A stretch of 64,000 nt of DNA from an uncultured Bacteroidales bacterium. Its GTDB lineage: Bacteria > Bacteroidota > Bacteroidia > Bacteroidales > Bacteroidaceae. This document shows, one piece after another, positions 44,383 through 53,874 of the stretch. How positions within the stretch are numbered: the stretch's first letter is position 1; each line of letters starts with the position of its first letter. The stretch is from NCBI GenBank assembly GCA_902778625.1, contig CACYYM010000023.1, positions 1-64,000 of the forward strand, read 5' to 3'. The notes beneath the pieces are model-generated. The model worked only from the letters and a program-made list of their open reading frames with translations, made no database searches and had not been told where the DNA came from. The position numbers and the translations under genes were made by a program.

Positions 44383-46884
44383 ATGAATAAAACGTATTTA
44401 TTGTCCGTCATCTTTAGTCTGTTGTCTGCTGTCGCTAATGCTCAGCCTCATCGTCTTTGGTACTCGCAGCCAGCTTCCCATTGGCTCGAGGCATTGCCCA
44501 TCGGTAACAGCCACTTGGGGGCAATGGTCTATGGCGGCACAGAAACCGAGGAGATACAACTGAACGAAGAGACATTCTGGAGTGGAAGTCCCTATGAGAA
44601 CAACAGCAAGGAATCGCTCGAAAGGCTGCCCGAAGTGCGTCGCCTCATTTTTGAAGGCAAGGAGCAGGAAGCCACAAGGCTTCTCGACCGCTACTTCGTG
44701 AAAGGTCCTCACGGCATGCGTTTCTTGCCGATGGGAAGCCTGAAGCTATCGCTCGGGCACAAGGACGTGAAGAACTACAAGCGCGATTTGAACCTCAGCG
44801 ATGCCACAACCACCACTTCCTATATATATAATAATGTAAAGTACGAGCGGACAGTCTTTGCCTCGCTTGCCGACAATGTCATTGTCTGTCAGCTGAAGGC
44901 AGGCAAGAAGGGCGCCCTGTCGTTTGGCATCGACTTCGCAAGCCAATTGCCTTTTGAGCTCCTGAGCGAGGTCGTCACGGGAGGGAACGGACAGGTGAGC
45001 TTCCTCACCGCCACCGTCGATGGTGTTGACCAAGAAGGCGTCAAGGCAGGCCTGAAGGCTGATTGCAAAGTGATGCTCAAGACGGACGGCAAGACATCGT
45101 GGCGCAGCAATGGGCTCGACGTCAGCAAGGCTTCGACGGCAACGCTCTACGTTGTGGCAGCCACGAACTTCGTCAACTATCACGACATCAGCGGCAATGC
45201 CGAGGAGAAGAACAAGCAGACGCTGGATGCCCTCGAAGGCTTGTCGTACAAGACGCTCCTCAAGCGACATGTGAAAAAGTACCAGGAGCAATACGACCGC
45301 GTTTCGCTCGTCTTGTCCAAGAACTCCAGGAATTCAAACCTTCCCACCGATCAGCGGCTTGCAGCTTTCGAAAAGGACCCGAGCGACTTCGACCTTGTCT
45401 CGCTCATGATGCAGTACGGCCGCTACCTGCTCATCTCGTCGAGCCAGCCGGGCGGTCAGCCTGCCAACCTGCAAGGCGTGTGGAACGATAAGTTCGAGGC
45501 TCCGTGGGATTCGAAGTACACCATCAATATCAATGCCGAGATGAACTACTGGCCGGCTCTCGTCGGCAACCTGGCAGAGACACAGCAGCCGTTCTTCTCG
45601 ATGGTGAAGGACCTTAGCGAGACTGGCTCCCTAACAGCACAGACGATGTATGGCTGCAAAGGTTGGGTGGCACATCACAACACCGACCTCTGGCGCATTG
45701 GCGGTCCTGTTGACGGCACACCTTGGGGCATGTTCCCCACTGGCGGCGCCTGGCTCGCAACACACCTCTGGCAACACTACCTCTTTACGGGCGACAAGGC
45801 CTTCCTCGCCGAGTACTATCCCGTGCTGAAAGGCGCCGCAGACTTCCTTCTGGACTATATGCAGACCTATCCCGAGACGGGCGAGGTGAAGCAGGCTGCC
45901 GGTTGGCTCATGACTGTGCCTACCGTATCGCCGGAGCATGGACCTGAAGGCAAGGGCACCAACGTGACGGCTGGCTCGACGATGGACAACCAGATTGCCT
46001 TCGACATCCTCTCCGCCACCGCACAAGCCGCTAAGGTCCTGGGCAAAGATGATTCGGAACGCTACACTTTTCGTTCTTCACTCTCGAAACTTCCGCCCAT
46101 GCAGATCGGCCGATACGGTCAACTTCAGGAGTGGCTCATCGATGCCGACAATCCGCGCGACGAGCATCGCCACATCAGCCACCTCTACGGCCTCTATCCC
46201 TCGAACCAGATTTCGCCCTACAGCCATCCCGACCTCTTTACCGCTGCTGCCAACACCCTCAAGCAAAGGGGCGATATGGCAACGGGCTGGAGCCTCGGCT
46301 GGAAGACCAACTTCTGGGCACGCATGCTCGACGGCAACCACGCGTTCCTCATCATAAAGAACATGCTCCACCTCTTGCCGGACGACTCGAAAGCAAAGCA
46401 ATTCCCGCTCGGCCGAACCTATCCGAACCTCTTCGATGCACATCCGCCCTTCCAGATCGACGGCAACTTCGGCGTAGCTGCTGGCATCTGCGAGATGCTT
46501 CTCCAGAGCCACGACGGCGCCGTCCATCTCTTGCCGGCATTGCCCGATGACTGGCAGAACGGCGAAGTGAAAGGACTGCGTGCTCGAGGCGGCTTTATTG
46601 TAGACGAAACTTGGACTGGCGGCAAACTCACAACGGCAAAAGTGGCTTCCACCATCGGCGGCACCCTTCGACTGCGTTCGTATGTTCCCCTGAAAGCGAA
46701 AGGACTGAAAGAAGCCACAGGCAGCTGTCCCAACGACCTGCTCGCTCCTGCCCAGATACGCAAGCCTCTGCATTCAACCGAACTGAAGGACTTCGAACTA
46801 CTGCCAATCAGGAAGGTTTACGAATACGACCTCGAGACCCTCGCCGGCAAGACGTACGAAATAACCCCGCAGGCGGCGTTTTAA
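44383..46884 (+). CDS. GH95 family alpha-L-fucosidase/galactosidase-type enzyme
   Basis: An 833-residue secreted enzyme. A signal peptide ([21 protein letters not shown]) is followed by the GH95 N-terminal domain ([32 protein letters not shown]). The (alpha/alpha)6 catalytic barrel has [32 protein letters not shown] and [10 protein letters not shown], and near the end [23 protein letters not shown]. It removes terminal alpha-L-fucose or alpha-L-galactose from glycans. The start at 44383 follows the upstream stop. The last residues (about PQAAF) and the TAA stop come from the palindromic array at 46863-46945. Confidence 0.88.
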   Translation: MNKTYLLSVIFSLLSAVANAQPHRLWYSQPASHWLEALPIGNSHLGAMVYGGTETEEIQLNEETFWSGSPYENNSKESLERLPEVRRLIFEGKEQEATRLLDRYFVKGPHGMRFLPMGSLKLSLGHKDVKNYKRDLNLSDATTTTSYIYNNVKYERTVFASLADNVIVCQLKAGKKGALSFGIDFASQLPFELLSEVVTGGNGQVSFLTATVDGVDQEGVKAGLKADCKVMLKTDGKTSWRSNGLDVSKASTATLYVVAATNFVNYHDISGNAEEKNKQTLDALEGLSYKTLLKRHVKKYQEQYDRVSLVLSKNSRNSNLPTDQRLAAFEKDPSDFDLVSLMMQYGRYLLISSSQPGGQPANLQGVWNDKFEAPWDSKYTININAEMNYWPALVGNLAETQQPFFSMVKDLSETGSLTAQTMYGCKGWVAHHNTDLWRIGGPVDGTPWGMFPTGGAWLATHLWQHYLFTGDKAFLAEYYPVLKGAADFLLDYMQTYPETGEVKQAAGWLMTVPTVSPEHGPEGKGTNVTAGSTMDNQIAFDILSATAQAAKVLGKDDSERYTFRSSLSKLPPMQIGRYGQLQEWLIDADNPRDEHRHISHLYGLYPSNQISPYSHPDLFTAAANTLKQRGDMATGWSLGWKTNFWARMLDGNHAFLIIKNMLHLLPDDSKAKQFPLGRTYPNLFDAHPPFQIDGNFGVAAGICEMLLQSHDGAVHLLPALPDDWQNGEVKGLRARGGFIVDETWTGGKLTTAKVASTIGGTLRLRSYVPLKAKGLKEATGSCPNDLLAPAQIRKPLHSTELKDFELLPIRKVYEYDLETLAGKTYEITPQAAF

Positions 46885-46945
46885 TCCCCGCACGCGGCGT
46901 TGGCCATCCCCGCACGCGGAAATTGCAATCCCCGCGTGCGGCGTT
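46863..46945. terminator. GC-family 22-bp array, four units, overlapping the GH95 stop
   Basis: Units start at 46863, 46884, 46906 and 46928. Cores are CAGG, CACG, CACG and CGTG. Left arms AACCCCG, ATCCCCG, ATCCCCG and ATCCCCG; right arms CGGCGTT, CGGCGTT, CGGAAAT and CGGCGTT. The first junction is 3 nt (TTA) and gives the GH95 stop codon. A T-run follows the last unit. It lies between convergent GH95 and trkH. Confidence 0.9.
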
Positions 46946-46994
46946 TTTTATCCCTCTACAGGGGAGTCGAAAATCTGTCTCTCGAAAAAGGGTG

Positions 46995-48467
46995 TCATTT
47001 CCTGTCCTTCCAGTAGTTTGGCATCAGCAGGAAGAGAACCGTGAAAATCTCCAGACGACCGATAAGCATGTAGGCACTCATGAGCCATTTGCCTGGGGCG
47101 GGAACGTTGGCGAAGGTGCTGGCGGGACCTGTGGCGCCTGTGGCCGGACCGACATTGCTCAACATGCTGATACTGCTGCCCAGGGCTGTGTCGACGTCGG
47201 CACCGAGCAGGGAGTAGCAGGTCATCGCGATAACGACCAAGAGAAAATAAATGAAGACGAAGATGAGAGCCTGCCGCACTTTATGGTCGGGCACGATTTG
47301 CTTGTTGACGCGGACACCGAGGACGGCTCTTGGATGCAGCATCTGGATGAGTTCATTGAAGGCGCTCTTGGCACAGATTATTATTCTAATGACCTTTATG
47401 CCACCTGCCGTGCTGCCTGCACACGAGCCGATGGCCATGATGACTACTGTGGGCATCCAGAACGAGGCTCCCCACGCGACGTAATCAAACTTCTGTGCCG
47501 AGAAGCCGGTGCTGGTCGCAACGCTGCTCACATGGAAGAGTGCAGAGCGGAACGACTCTTCGAATCCTTTCGGCAACAACTCTTCAGCACTCTCCGGAAC
47601 TGGGGCGAAGTAGAAGAGCAGCATGAAGATGACGACTGCGATGCTTATGTAGGAAAGGAACACACGCACCTCCTCGTTCTGGAAAAGCACGCGGTTGCGG
47701 CGAATGGTCATGTAGTAGTAGAGCGAGAAATTGATGCTGCTCACCACCATGAACAGGCTGGCAATGTATTCTATGTAGCTGCTGTGAAAGTAAGCAATGC
47801 TTTCGGAATGCGTGCTAAAGCCACCGGTAGCGATGGTGGTGAACGCGTGGCAGACTGCGTCGTAGAGGTTCATCGGCCCGATCCAATAGCAAAAAGCACA
47901 GGCGCTGGTCAATATAAGATAGATAAGCAGCACGCGACGAGCGGTGGCTCCTATCTTCGGGCGCAGCTTGTCGAGTCCCAAGCCAGTCACTTCGGCCGAA
48001 TAGATGTTGCTGTTCTTCATCTCATAGACAGGGATGAGGGCAAAGGAAAAGACCACGATACCAAGACCGCCTATCCATTGCGTCAAAGCCCGCCAGAAGA
48101 GCAAGCTTTTCGGCAAAACATCTATCTCGTTGATGCAAGTGGCACCAGTCGTCGTGAAGCCGCTCATCGTCTCGAAAAAAGCGCTTGCCACATCCATGTC
48201 GGTCTGGCAAAGATATGGTACCATGCCGACTATCGAGAAGATAATCCAGGAGAGAGAGACAATGAGGAAGTTGTCGGCCCGGCGCATCCGCTTCTGCTCG
48301 CCCCTGCGGCTAATGAAGACGCACAACGCACCGACTGTTATCGCGCCGAGTACGGTAAGCAGAAAACTCACCCACGCCTCTTCACCATTGAGAAGCGCGA
48401 CAACCATAGAGAGCAACAGGAAGAAGCCCTCCATGATGATGAGCATGCCGAGGATTCCTTTTTTCAC
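46995..48467 (-). CDS. trkH: TrkH/KtrB-type potassium transporter
   Basis: A 490-residue inner-membrane potassium-channel subunit with four pore loops: ETMSGFTTTGATC, TIATGGFSTHS, TSTGFSAQKFD and NVGPATGATGPAS near the end. About ten transmembrane segments fit. The partner regulator (TrkA or KtrA) is not in this window. It follows nadB by 21 bp on the same strand. The start (MKKGILGMLIIMEGFF) lies in a TTTTTCAC tract, so the exact ribosome-binding site is unclear. Confidence 0.9.
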   Translation of the reverse strand: MKKGILGMLIIMEGFFLLLSMVVALLNGEEAWVSFLLTVLGAITVGALCVFISRRGEQKRMRRADNFLIVSLSWIIFSIVGMVPYLCQTDMDVASAFFETMSGFTTTGATCINEIDVLPKSLLFWRALTQWIGGLGIVVFSFALIPVYEMKNSNIYSAEVTGLGLDKLRPKIGATARRVLLIYLILTSACAFCYWIGPMNLYDAVCHAFTTIATGGFSTHSESIAYFHSSYIEYIASLFMVVSSINFSLYYYMTIRRNRVLFQNEEVRVFLSYISIAVVIFMLLFYFAPVPESAEELLPKGFEESFRSALFHVSSVATSTGFSAQKFDYVAWGASFWMPTVVIMAIGSCAGSTAGGIKVIRIIICAKSAFNELIQMLHPRAVLGVRVNKQIVPDHKVRQALIFVFIYFLLVVIAMTCYSLLGADVDTALGSSISMLSNVGPATGATGPASTFANVPAPGKWLMSAYMLIGRLEIFTVLFLLMPNYWKDRK

Positions 48468-48488
48468 TTTTTCAACCTTTTACCTTTT

Positions 48489-50078
48489 TCACTTCTTGTC
48501 CAAAGCGTGCTTGGCGTAGTCGATGGTGTAGTGCAGGCCGCGGCTTTCTTTGCGTTCGAGGGCTTGGCGCGTGATGAGGTAGCCGACGTTTATCATGTTG
48601 CGGAGTTCGCAGATGTCCTTTGTGGGCTTGACGCGCTTGAAGAGGTGCTCGGTCTCTTCGTAAAGCAGGTCGAGACGCTCCCAAGCTCGATGCAGACGAA
48701 GGTCGCTGCGGACGATACCCACATAGGTGCTCATGATTTGGTTCACCTCCTTGACGTCCTGGGCGATGAGGACTTTCTCCTCGTTCGTCATCGTGCCCTC
48801 GTCGTTCCACTCCGGCACTTTATCGTTGAAGTCGTACTGGTCGACAACTTCCAGCGAGTGCTTTGCGGCGGCGTCGGCGTACACGACAGCTTCGATGAGG
48901 GAGTTGCTGGCCAGACGATTGCCGCCGTGAAGTCCGGTGCAAGAACATTCGCCGACGGCATACAGCCTGCGTATGCTGCTCTGACCGTCGAGGTCGACCT
49001 TAATGCCGCCACACATGTAATGGGCACTTGGAGCGACCGGGATGTACTGCTTCGTGATGTCGATGCCGATGCTGAGGCACTTGGCATAGATGTTGGGGAA
49101 GTGGTGCTTGGTTTCCTCCGCGTCTTTGTGTGTGACGTCGAGGCAGACGTGATCGAGGCCGTGAATCTTCATCTCGCGGTCGATGGCACGCGCCACGATG
49201 TCGCGAGGTGCAAGAGAGAGACGTTCATCGTACTTCTGCATGAACTCCTCGCCATTCGGCAACCTCAAGATGCCGCCGTAGCCTCGCATGGCCTCGGTAA
49301 TGAGATAGGCAGGATGCGTTTCCTGCGGATTGTAAAGCACCGTTGGGTGGAACTGAACGAACTCCATGTCCTTGACTTTTCCCTTGGCGCGATAGACCAT
49401 CGCAATGCCGTCGCCGGTCGCGATGTTCGGGTTGGAAGTGGTGGCATAAATGGCTCCTGTGCCGCCCGTTGCCATGAGTGTGACCTTGCTCAGATAGGTG
49501 TCTACCTTGCCGGTCTCGGGGTTGAGGACGTATGCACCGTAGCATTCTATGTCGGGTGTGCGGCGAGTGACGCGGATGCCCAAGTGATGCTGAGTAATGA
49601 TCTCGACCGCAAAGTGGTGTTCCAGAATTTCGATGTTGGGGTTCTGCTTCACTGCTTCCATCAGTCCGCGCTGGATCTCGGCTCCGGTATCATCAGCATG
49701 ATGCAAGATGCGGAACTCCGAATGGCCGCCTTCCCTGTGGAGGTCGAACTCGCCGTCTGCTTTCTTGTCGAAGTTGACGCCCCAACGGACGAGGTCTCTG
49801 ATGCCCGCCGGGGCATTACGCACCACTTGCTCCACGGCAGCGGGGTCGCTGATGTAGTCGCCCGCAATCATCGTGTCTTCAATGTGCTTCTCGAAGTTAT
49901 CGACAAGCAGGTTCGTCACGCTGGCGATGCCGCCTTGCGCCTTTGCCGTATTCGCCTCTTCCAAAGTGGTCTTGCATATGAGCGTAACCTTTCCTTTACC
50001 TGCGTTCGCAACCTTCAGCGCATAGCTCATTCCGGCCACACCGCTACCTATTATCAGGAATTCTGTCTTCTTAATCAT
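48489..50078 (-). CDS. nadB: L-aspartate oxidase
   Basis: A 529-residue FAD enzyme that oxidises L-aspartate to iminoaspartate, the first step of de novo NAD synthesis; NadA, the second enzyme, is encoded at 60636-61625. The FAD-binding FLIIGSGVAGMSYALKVA (about 5-22), AKAQGGIASV and the active-site HPTVLYNPQ region are as in the family; YMCGGIKVDLDG and GLHGGNRLASNSLIE also fit. The start at 50078 is used because the promoter -7 element lies at 50115-50122. First gene of nadB-trkH. Confidence 0.92.
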   Translation of the reverse strand: MIKKTEFLIIGSGVAGMSYALKVANAGKGKVTLICKTTLEEANTAKAQGGIASVTNLLVDNFEKHIEDTMIAGDYISDPAAVEQVVRNAPAGIRDLVRWGVNFDKKADGEFDLHREGGHSEFRILHHADDTGAEIQRGLMEAVKQNPNIEILEHHFAVEIITQHHLGIRVTRRTPDIECYGAYVLNPETGKVDTYLSKVTLMATGGTGAIYATTSNPNIATGDGIAMVYRAKGKVKDMEFVQFHPTVLYNPQETHPAYLITEAMRGYGGILRLPNGEEFMQKYDERLSLAPRDIVARAIDREMKIHGLDHVCLDVTHKDAEETKHHFPNIYAKCLSIGIDITKQYIPVAPSAHYMCGGIKVDLDGQSSIRRLYAVGECSCTGLHGGNRLASNSLIEAVVYADAAAKHSLEVVDQYDFNDKVPEWNDEGTMTNEEKVLIAQDVKEVNQIMSTYVGIVRSDLRLHRAWERLDLLYEETEHLFKRVKPTKDICELRNMINVGYLITRQALERKESRGLHYTIDYAKHALDKK

Positions 50079-50114
50079 GGTTTTCTTTCTTGTTTTTGAA
50101 GCCATTTGGCGCTG

Positions 50115-50145
50115 CAAATTTACGAATTACTCAGCGAACAACAAA
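50115..50145 (-). promoter_or_regulatory. Promoter of nadB-trkH
   Basis: Minus strand TTTG (50142-50145), 19 bp, TAAATTTG (50115-50122), with a leader of about 30 nt before the ATG at 50078. Confidence 0.7.
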
Positions 50146-50191
50146 AGAAAAAACACTTTTTCTTTTTCTTTCTTGGGCAGAGGAGTCTGAA

Positions 50192-50274
50192 AACGCCGCA
50201 CGCGGGGATTGCCAACGCCGCACGCGGGGATTGCCAACGCCGCACGCGGAAATTGAATCGCCGCACGCGGCGTT
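50192..50274. repeat. GC-family 22-bp array, four units, between divergent nadB and metH
   Basis: Units start at 50192, 50214, 50236 and 50257; all cores CACG. Left arms AACGCCG, AACGCCG, AACGCCG and ATCGCCG; right arms CGGGGAT, CGGGGAT, CGGAAAT and CGGCGTT; the last junction is 3 nt (TGA). It lies between the two promoters, upstream of both genes, so it cannot be a simple end-of-gene terminator here. It may insulate the two divergent units. Confidence 0.9.
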
Positions 50275-50296
50275 TTTACATTTTGAATTTTATAAT

Positions 50297-50327
50297 TTTG
50301 AATTTTGAATTATATGTCGTACCTTTG
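50297..50327 (+). promoter_or_regulatory. Promoter of metH-metF, near-leaderless
   Basis: TTTG (50297-50300), 19 bp, TACCTTTG (50320-50327), then 9 nt to the ATG at 50337. No cobalamin riboswitch fits in so short a leader. Confidence 0.75.
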
Positions 50328-50336
50328 CACGCAGAA

Positions 50337-53300
50337 ATGGAGCAGACGTTTAAGGACATAAGAGATTTGTTGGCTCAGCGCATCCTCATCCTCGATGGGG
50401 CGATGGGCACAAGGATACAGGCGATGGGACTTTCCGCAGGGAGTTTCCACCGCGGACGCTTCGCTTCGTGGCCAGTCTCGCTGGTAGGCAACAACGATGT
50501 CCTCTGCCTGACCGAACCCGAAGTCATCAAGTCGATTCACCGCCTTTACATCGATGCGGGAGCCGACATCGTTGCCACCAACACCTTCTCCTCCAATCGA
50601 ATCAGTCAGCAGGAATACGGTTGCTCAGACATCGCGGCTGAGATGGCTCGCGAAGGTGCCCGCCTGGCAAGAGAGGTTGCCAATGCCTCACCGCGCAAGA
50701 TATTTGTGGCCGGTTCGATGGGCCCAACAGCAAAATCGCTGACGCTCGCTTCCGACATGAGCCAACCAGCAAAGAGAGTCGTTTCTTTCGATGAAATGGC
50801 CGATTCTTATCGCCAGCAAGCGGAAGCCCTCCTCGAAGGCGGTGCCGATTTCCTCCTACTTGAGACTTGCTACGATGCCCTCAATGCAAAGGCCGCTCTC
50901 GCTGCCATAAGTGACATAAATGCCCGATTCCATCGGGAAATTCCGGTCATGGTGTCGGTCACCATCAACGACCGAAGCGGGCGAACTCTAACGGGTCAGA
51001 CGCTTTGGGCATTCTTTACGAGCATCAGTCACTATCCCCATCTGCTCAGCTTCGGCCTGAATTGTTCCTTCGGCGTCACTGATTTGCGACCCTTCGTCGA
51101 ACAGCTCGCCGCCAATGCTCCCCTACCGGTATCCATCTATCCGAATGCCGGCTTGCCAAACCAAATGGGTGAATATGAGGAACTTCCAGACTTTACAGCA
51201 GCGCATCTGCGTCGAATGGCGGAAGACGGGCTGCTCAATATCGCCGGTGGTTGCTGTGGTACCGACGAACATCACATCAAGGCGATTGCCGATGCTCTGC
51301 GCAACGTCAAACCGCGTGTCGTTCCGACTTCAGACGCAAAGCTGCGCGTATCAGGTCTCGAACCATTGCTCATCGACCGACAAACACAGAACTTCACGAA
51401 CGTTGGGGAGCGCACAAATGTCGCTGGCTCAAGGCGTTTCGCACGTCTTATCGCAGAAAAGAAGTACGACGAGGCACTCTCCGTTGCCCGAAATCAAATA
51501 GAGGGAGGAGCAACGGTCATCGATATAAATATGGACGACGCGATGCTCGACAGCCGACTCGAAATGCAGACGTTCTGCCGATACATCAGCGGAGAACCAG
51601 CCGTGGGCAAGGCCGTCCTGATGATCGACAGTAGCGATTGGCAGACGGTCCTCGCCGGACTGAAAAACGCGCAAGGCAAGTGCATCGTGAACAGCATTAG
51701 TCTCAAGGCAGGCGAGCACGACTTCCTTGCCAAAGCCACAGAGCTGAGGCGCTTAGGCGCCGCTGTGGTCGTGATGGCTTTCGACGAGGAAGGACAAGCC
51801 ACGACGTACGAAAGGAAGATAGCTATCGCTCGTCGTGCCTATAACCTGCTGACTTCCATAGGTTTCCCACCACAGGACATCATCTTCGACTGCAATATAC
51901 TTTCGGTCGGCACGGGCATCAAAGAGCACCAGACATACGCCGTCGATTTCATCCGCGCTGTTGAATGGATCAAGCAAAACCTGCCCTACTCGAAGACAAG
52001 CGGCGGCGTCAGCAACCTCTCTTTTGCGTTTCGTGGTAATAATAAGGTAAGGGAAGCGATGCACTCGGTGTTCCTCTATCATGCAATTGCCGCAGGCCTC
52101 GACATGGCAATCGTCAATCCGTCGATGCTTCAAGTGTACGATGACATCGAACCCGACTTGCTTCGAGCCGTTGAGGACGTCATTCTGAACACCGACGACG
52201 AAGCAACCGAAAGGCTACTCAAAACAAGTGAAGAGGTTTCTTCAAACGCTTCCACAGAAGCACTCCCCCAAAAGGGGAGCGGGGAGGGGGCTTCATCTTT
52301 GCCCATTGAACAGCGTCTTCAATATGCTTTGACAAAGGGCGATAGCAGTCATCTTGCGGAAGACATGCCCGAAGCACTTGCCAAGTATGGTCAGCCTATT
52401 AATGTCATCGAGGGGCCTCTCATGCAGGCAATGGAGCACATCGGTGTCTTGTTTGGCGACGGAAAGATGTTCCTGCCGCAAGTTGTCAGGTCGGCTCAGG
52501 TCATGAAGGACGCTGTAGCGATTCTCCAGCCATACATCGACGCTCAGGAAAGCGCTTCGGAAGAGAAAAAGAAGCCTTGCGTGGTGCTTGCTACGGCCAA
52601 CGGCGACGTTCATGATATCGGCAAAAACATCGTCGGCATCGTGCTTGCGTGCAATGGTTTCGAAGTGCTTGACCTCGGTGTTATGGTTCCTTGCGAGACG
52701 ATTCTCGAAGCGACGTTGAAGCACAAACCAGTCCTCGTCGGCATCAGCGGCTTGATAACTCCGTCTTTGAAGGAAATGGAAAAGCTCTGCGAAACGTTCC
52801 AAGCGAAGCATCTCAGCACGCCTATCCTGGTCGGCGGGGCAACGACGTCTGCCGTTCACACTGCTGTGAAGTTGGCTCCTCTCTATGATGGCCTGGTCAT
52901 TTACGGCGGCGACGCGTCCCAAACATCCGTGCTGGCAAAACGATTAACGTCAGTTTTGCCCCATTTCATCGAGAGTTATAAGGCCGAACAACAACAGATT
53001 CGTGATGCTTACAACGAGCATCATGCACCCCTCACACCGTACCTTGAGGCCAATCGCCTTGCAGAAAAGGTGAAAAGTTTAAAAGGTGAAAAGCCGAACT
53101 CTCAACTGTCAAGTGTCAACTGTCAAGTGGAGGAGCTGCTTCCCCTTATCGATTGGCGAATGTTCCTGCTGTTCTGGGGCTTCAAGGGCGAAACGTTACC
53201 TCAGCTCTTGGTCAATCCTGAAGCGGAGAAGACACTTCGCGAAGGCAAGCAACTCCTCGAGTCGCTCGTGCAGAAAGGGCAACTCAAAGTGGAGACTTTA

Positions 53301-53873
53301 TATAAGGAAGAGGCGGCTCTTCGAAGGGGAAACGACATCGTGCTCTGTGCCGACGGACAGACTTTGCCAATGCTTCGCAGCCAATCCGGCGCGTACCATT
53401 ACCGCTGCCTCGCTGATTATTTCGACGAGGAAGCACCCTCGCCTATCGGTCTTTTCCTGGTGACTGCCAGATCTTTACAGGAAGCAGAAAGTGAAGAGGA
53501 GCGCCTGATGACGCATTCTCTCTGTGCTCGTTTGGCAGAAGCTGCTGCCGAATGGCTTCAGACGCAACATTACAAAGATAATAAGACCTTGCGTGTTGCC
53601 TTCGGATATGCAACTTGTCCCGACCATTCGCTGAAACGTATTGTCTTCGATAGGCTGGAAGCTGAACAAAGATTGAACGTCACGCTGACCGACCACTACA
53701 GCATTCAGCCCTCAACCTCCGTTTGTGGTCTGTTCATCAGCCATCCCGAAGCCGCTTACTTCCCTGTAGGCCGCATCGACCGAGACCAATTAAATGATTA
53801 TTGTCAGCGTCGCGGCATCACCATCGAGGAAGGCGAAAACCTCTTGTCCAAGTACATAACACAACAATCATAA
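50337..53873 (+). CDS. metH: Cobalamin-dependent methionine synthase
   Basis: A 1178-residue four-module enzyme that methylates homocysteine. Residues about 1-325 bind homocysteine and Zn ([15 protein letters not shown]); about 345-640 bind methyl-tetrahydrofolate ([14 protein letters not shown]). From about 670 to 900 is the cobalamin module, with the B12 His in VHDIGKN. About 935 to the end is the SAM-dependent reactivation domain ([24 protein letters not shown]). The linkers at about 628-655 ([13 protein letters not shown]) and 909-932 ([20 protein letters not shown]) are encoded by intergenic-type repeats kept in frame. The start at 50337 follows from the promoter. metF begins 1 bp after the stop. 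Confidence 0.95.
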   Translation: MEQTFKDIRDLLAQRILILDGAMGTRIQAMGLSAGSFHRGRFASWPVSLVGNNDVLCLTEPEVIKSIHRLYIDAGADIVATNTFSSNRISQQEYGCSDIAAEMAREGARLAREVANASPRKIFVAGSMGPTAKSLTLASDMSQPAKRVVSFDEMADSYRQQAEALLEGGADFLLLETCYDALNAKAALAAISDINARFHREIPVMVSVTINDRSGRTLTGQTLWAFFTSISHYPHLLSFGLNCSFGVTDLRPFVEQLAANAPLPVSIYPNAGLPNQMGEYEELPDFTAAHLRRMAEDGLLNIAGGCCGTDEHHIKAIADALRNVKPRVVPTSDAKLRVSGLEPLLIDRQTQNFTNVGERTNVAGSRRFARLIAEKKYDEALSVARNQIEGGATVIDINMDDAMLDSRLEMQTFCRYISGEPAVGKAVLMIDSSDWQTVLAGLKNAQGKCIVNSISLKAGEHDFLAKATELRRLGAAVVVMAFDEEGQATTYERKIAIARRAYNLLTSIGFPPQDIIFDCNILSVGTGIKEHQTYAVDFIRAVEWIKQNLPYSKTSGGVSNLSFAFRGNNKVREAMHSVFLYHAIAAGLDMAIVNPSMLQVYDDIEPDLLRAVEDVILNTDDEATERLLKTSEEVSSNASTEALPQKGSGEGASSLPIEQRLQYALTKGDSSHLAEDMPEALAKYGQPINVIEGPLMQAMEHIGVLFGDGKMFLPQVVRSAQVMKDAVAILQPYIDAQESASEEKKKPCVVLATANGDVHDIGKNIVGIVLACNGFEVLDLGVMVPCETILEATLKHKPVLVGISGLITPSLKEMEKLCETFQAKHLSTPILVGGATTSAVHTAVKLAPLYDGLVIYGGDASQTSVLAKRLTSVLPHFIESYKAEQQQIRDAYNEHHAPLTPYLEANRLAEKVKSLKGEKPNSQLSSVNCQVEELLPLIDWRMFLLFWGFKGETLPQLLVNPEAEKTLREGKQLLESLVQKGQLKVETLYKEEAALRRGNDIVLCADGQTLPMLRSQSGAYHYRCLADYFDEEAPSPIGLFLVTARSLQEAESEEERLMTHSLCARLAEAAAEWLQTQHYKDNKTLRVAFGYATCPDHSLKRIVFDRLEAEQRLNVTLTDHYSIQPSTSVCGLFISHPEAAYFPVGRIDRDQLNDYCQRRGITIEEGENLLSKYITQQS
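52262..52294 (+). repeat. C/G-run hairpin repeat inside metH, first linker
   Basis: A CTCCCC-CAAAA-GGGGAG hairpin followed by CGGGGAGGGGG lies in frame in metH, between the folate and cobalamin modules. It resembles non-coding C/G-run repeats that occur between Bacteroidales genes (recalled, not checked) and its base pattern is unlike the surrounding coding sequence. Confidence 0.7.
53065..53130 (+). repeat. GGTGAAAA tract and 14-bp direct repeat inside metH, second linker
   Basis: AAAAGGTG occurs twice (53065-53093, around AAAAGTTT). It is followed by CAACTGTCAAGTGT at 53103 and again, with one change, at 53117. Both lie in the linker before the reactivation domain. The same AAAAGGTG unit is intergenic upstream of fbp and cysS. 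Confidence 0.75.
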
Positions 53874-53874
53874 C

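Noticed and set aside
46611..50099. 1162-codon open frame on the plus strand opposite trkH and nadB
   Set aside because: Antisense shadow of two well-defined genes; it also crosses the array at 46863.
50106..50336. N-terminal extension of MetH by 77 residues
   Set aside because: The extension is encoded by the palindromic array and the promoter; the consensus promoter lies 9 nt before the ATG at 50337.
50278..50336. Cobalamin riboswitch upstream of metH
   Set aside because: The predicted leader is only a few nucleotides and no B12-box-like sequence is seen.
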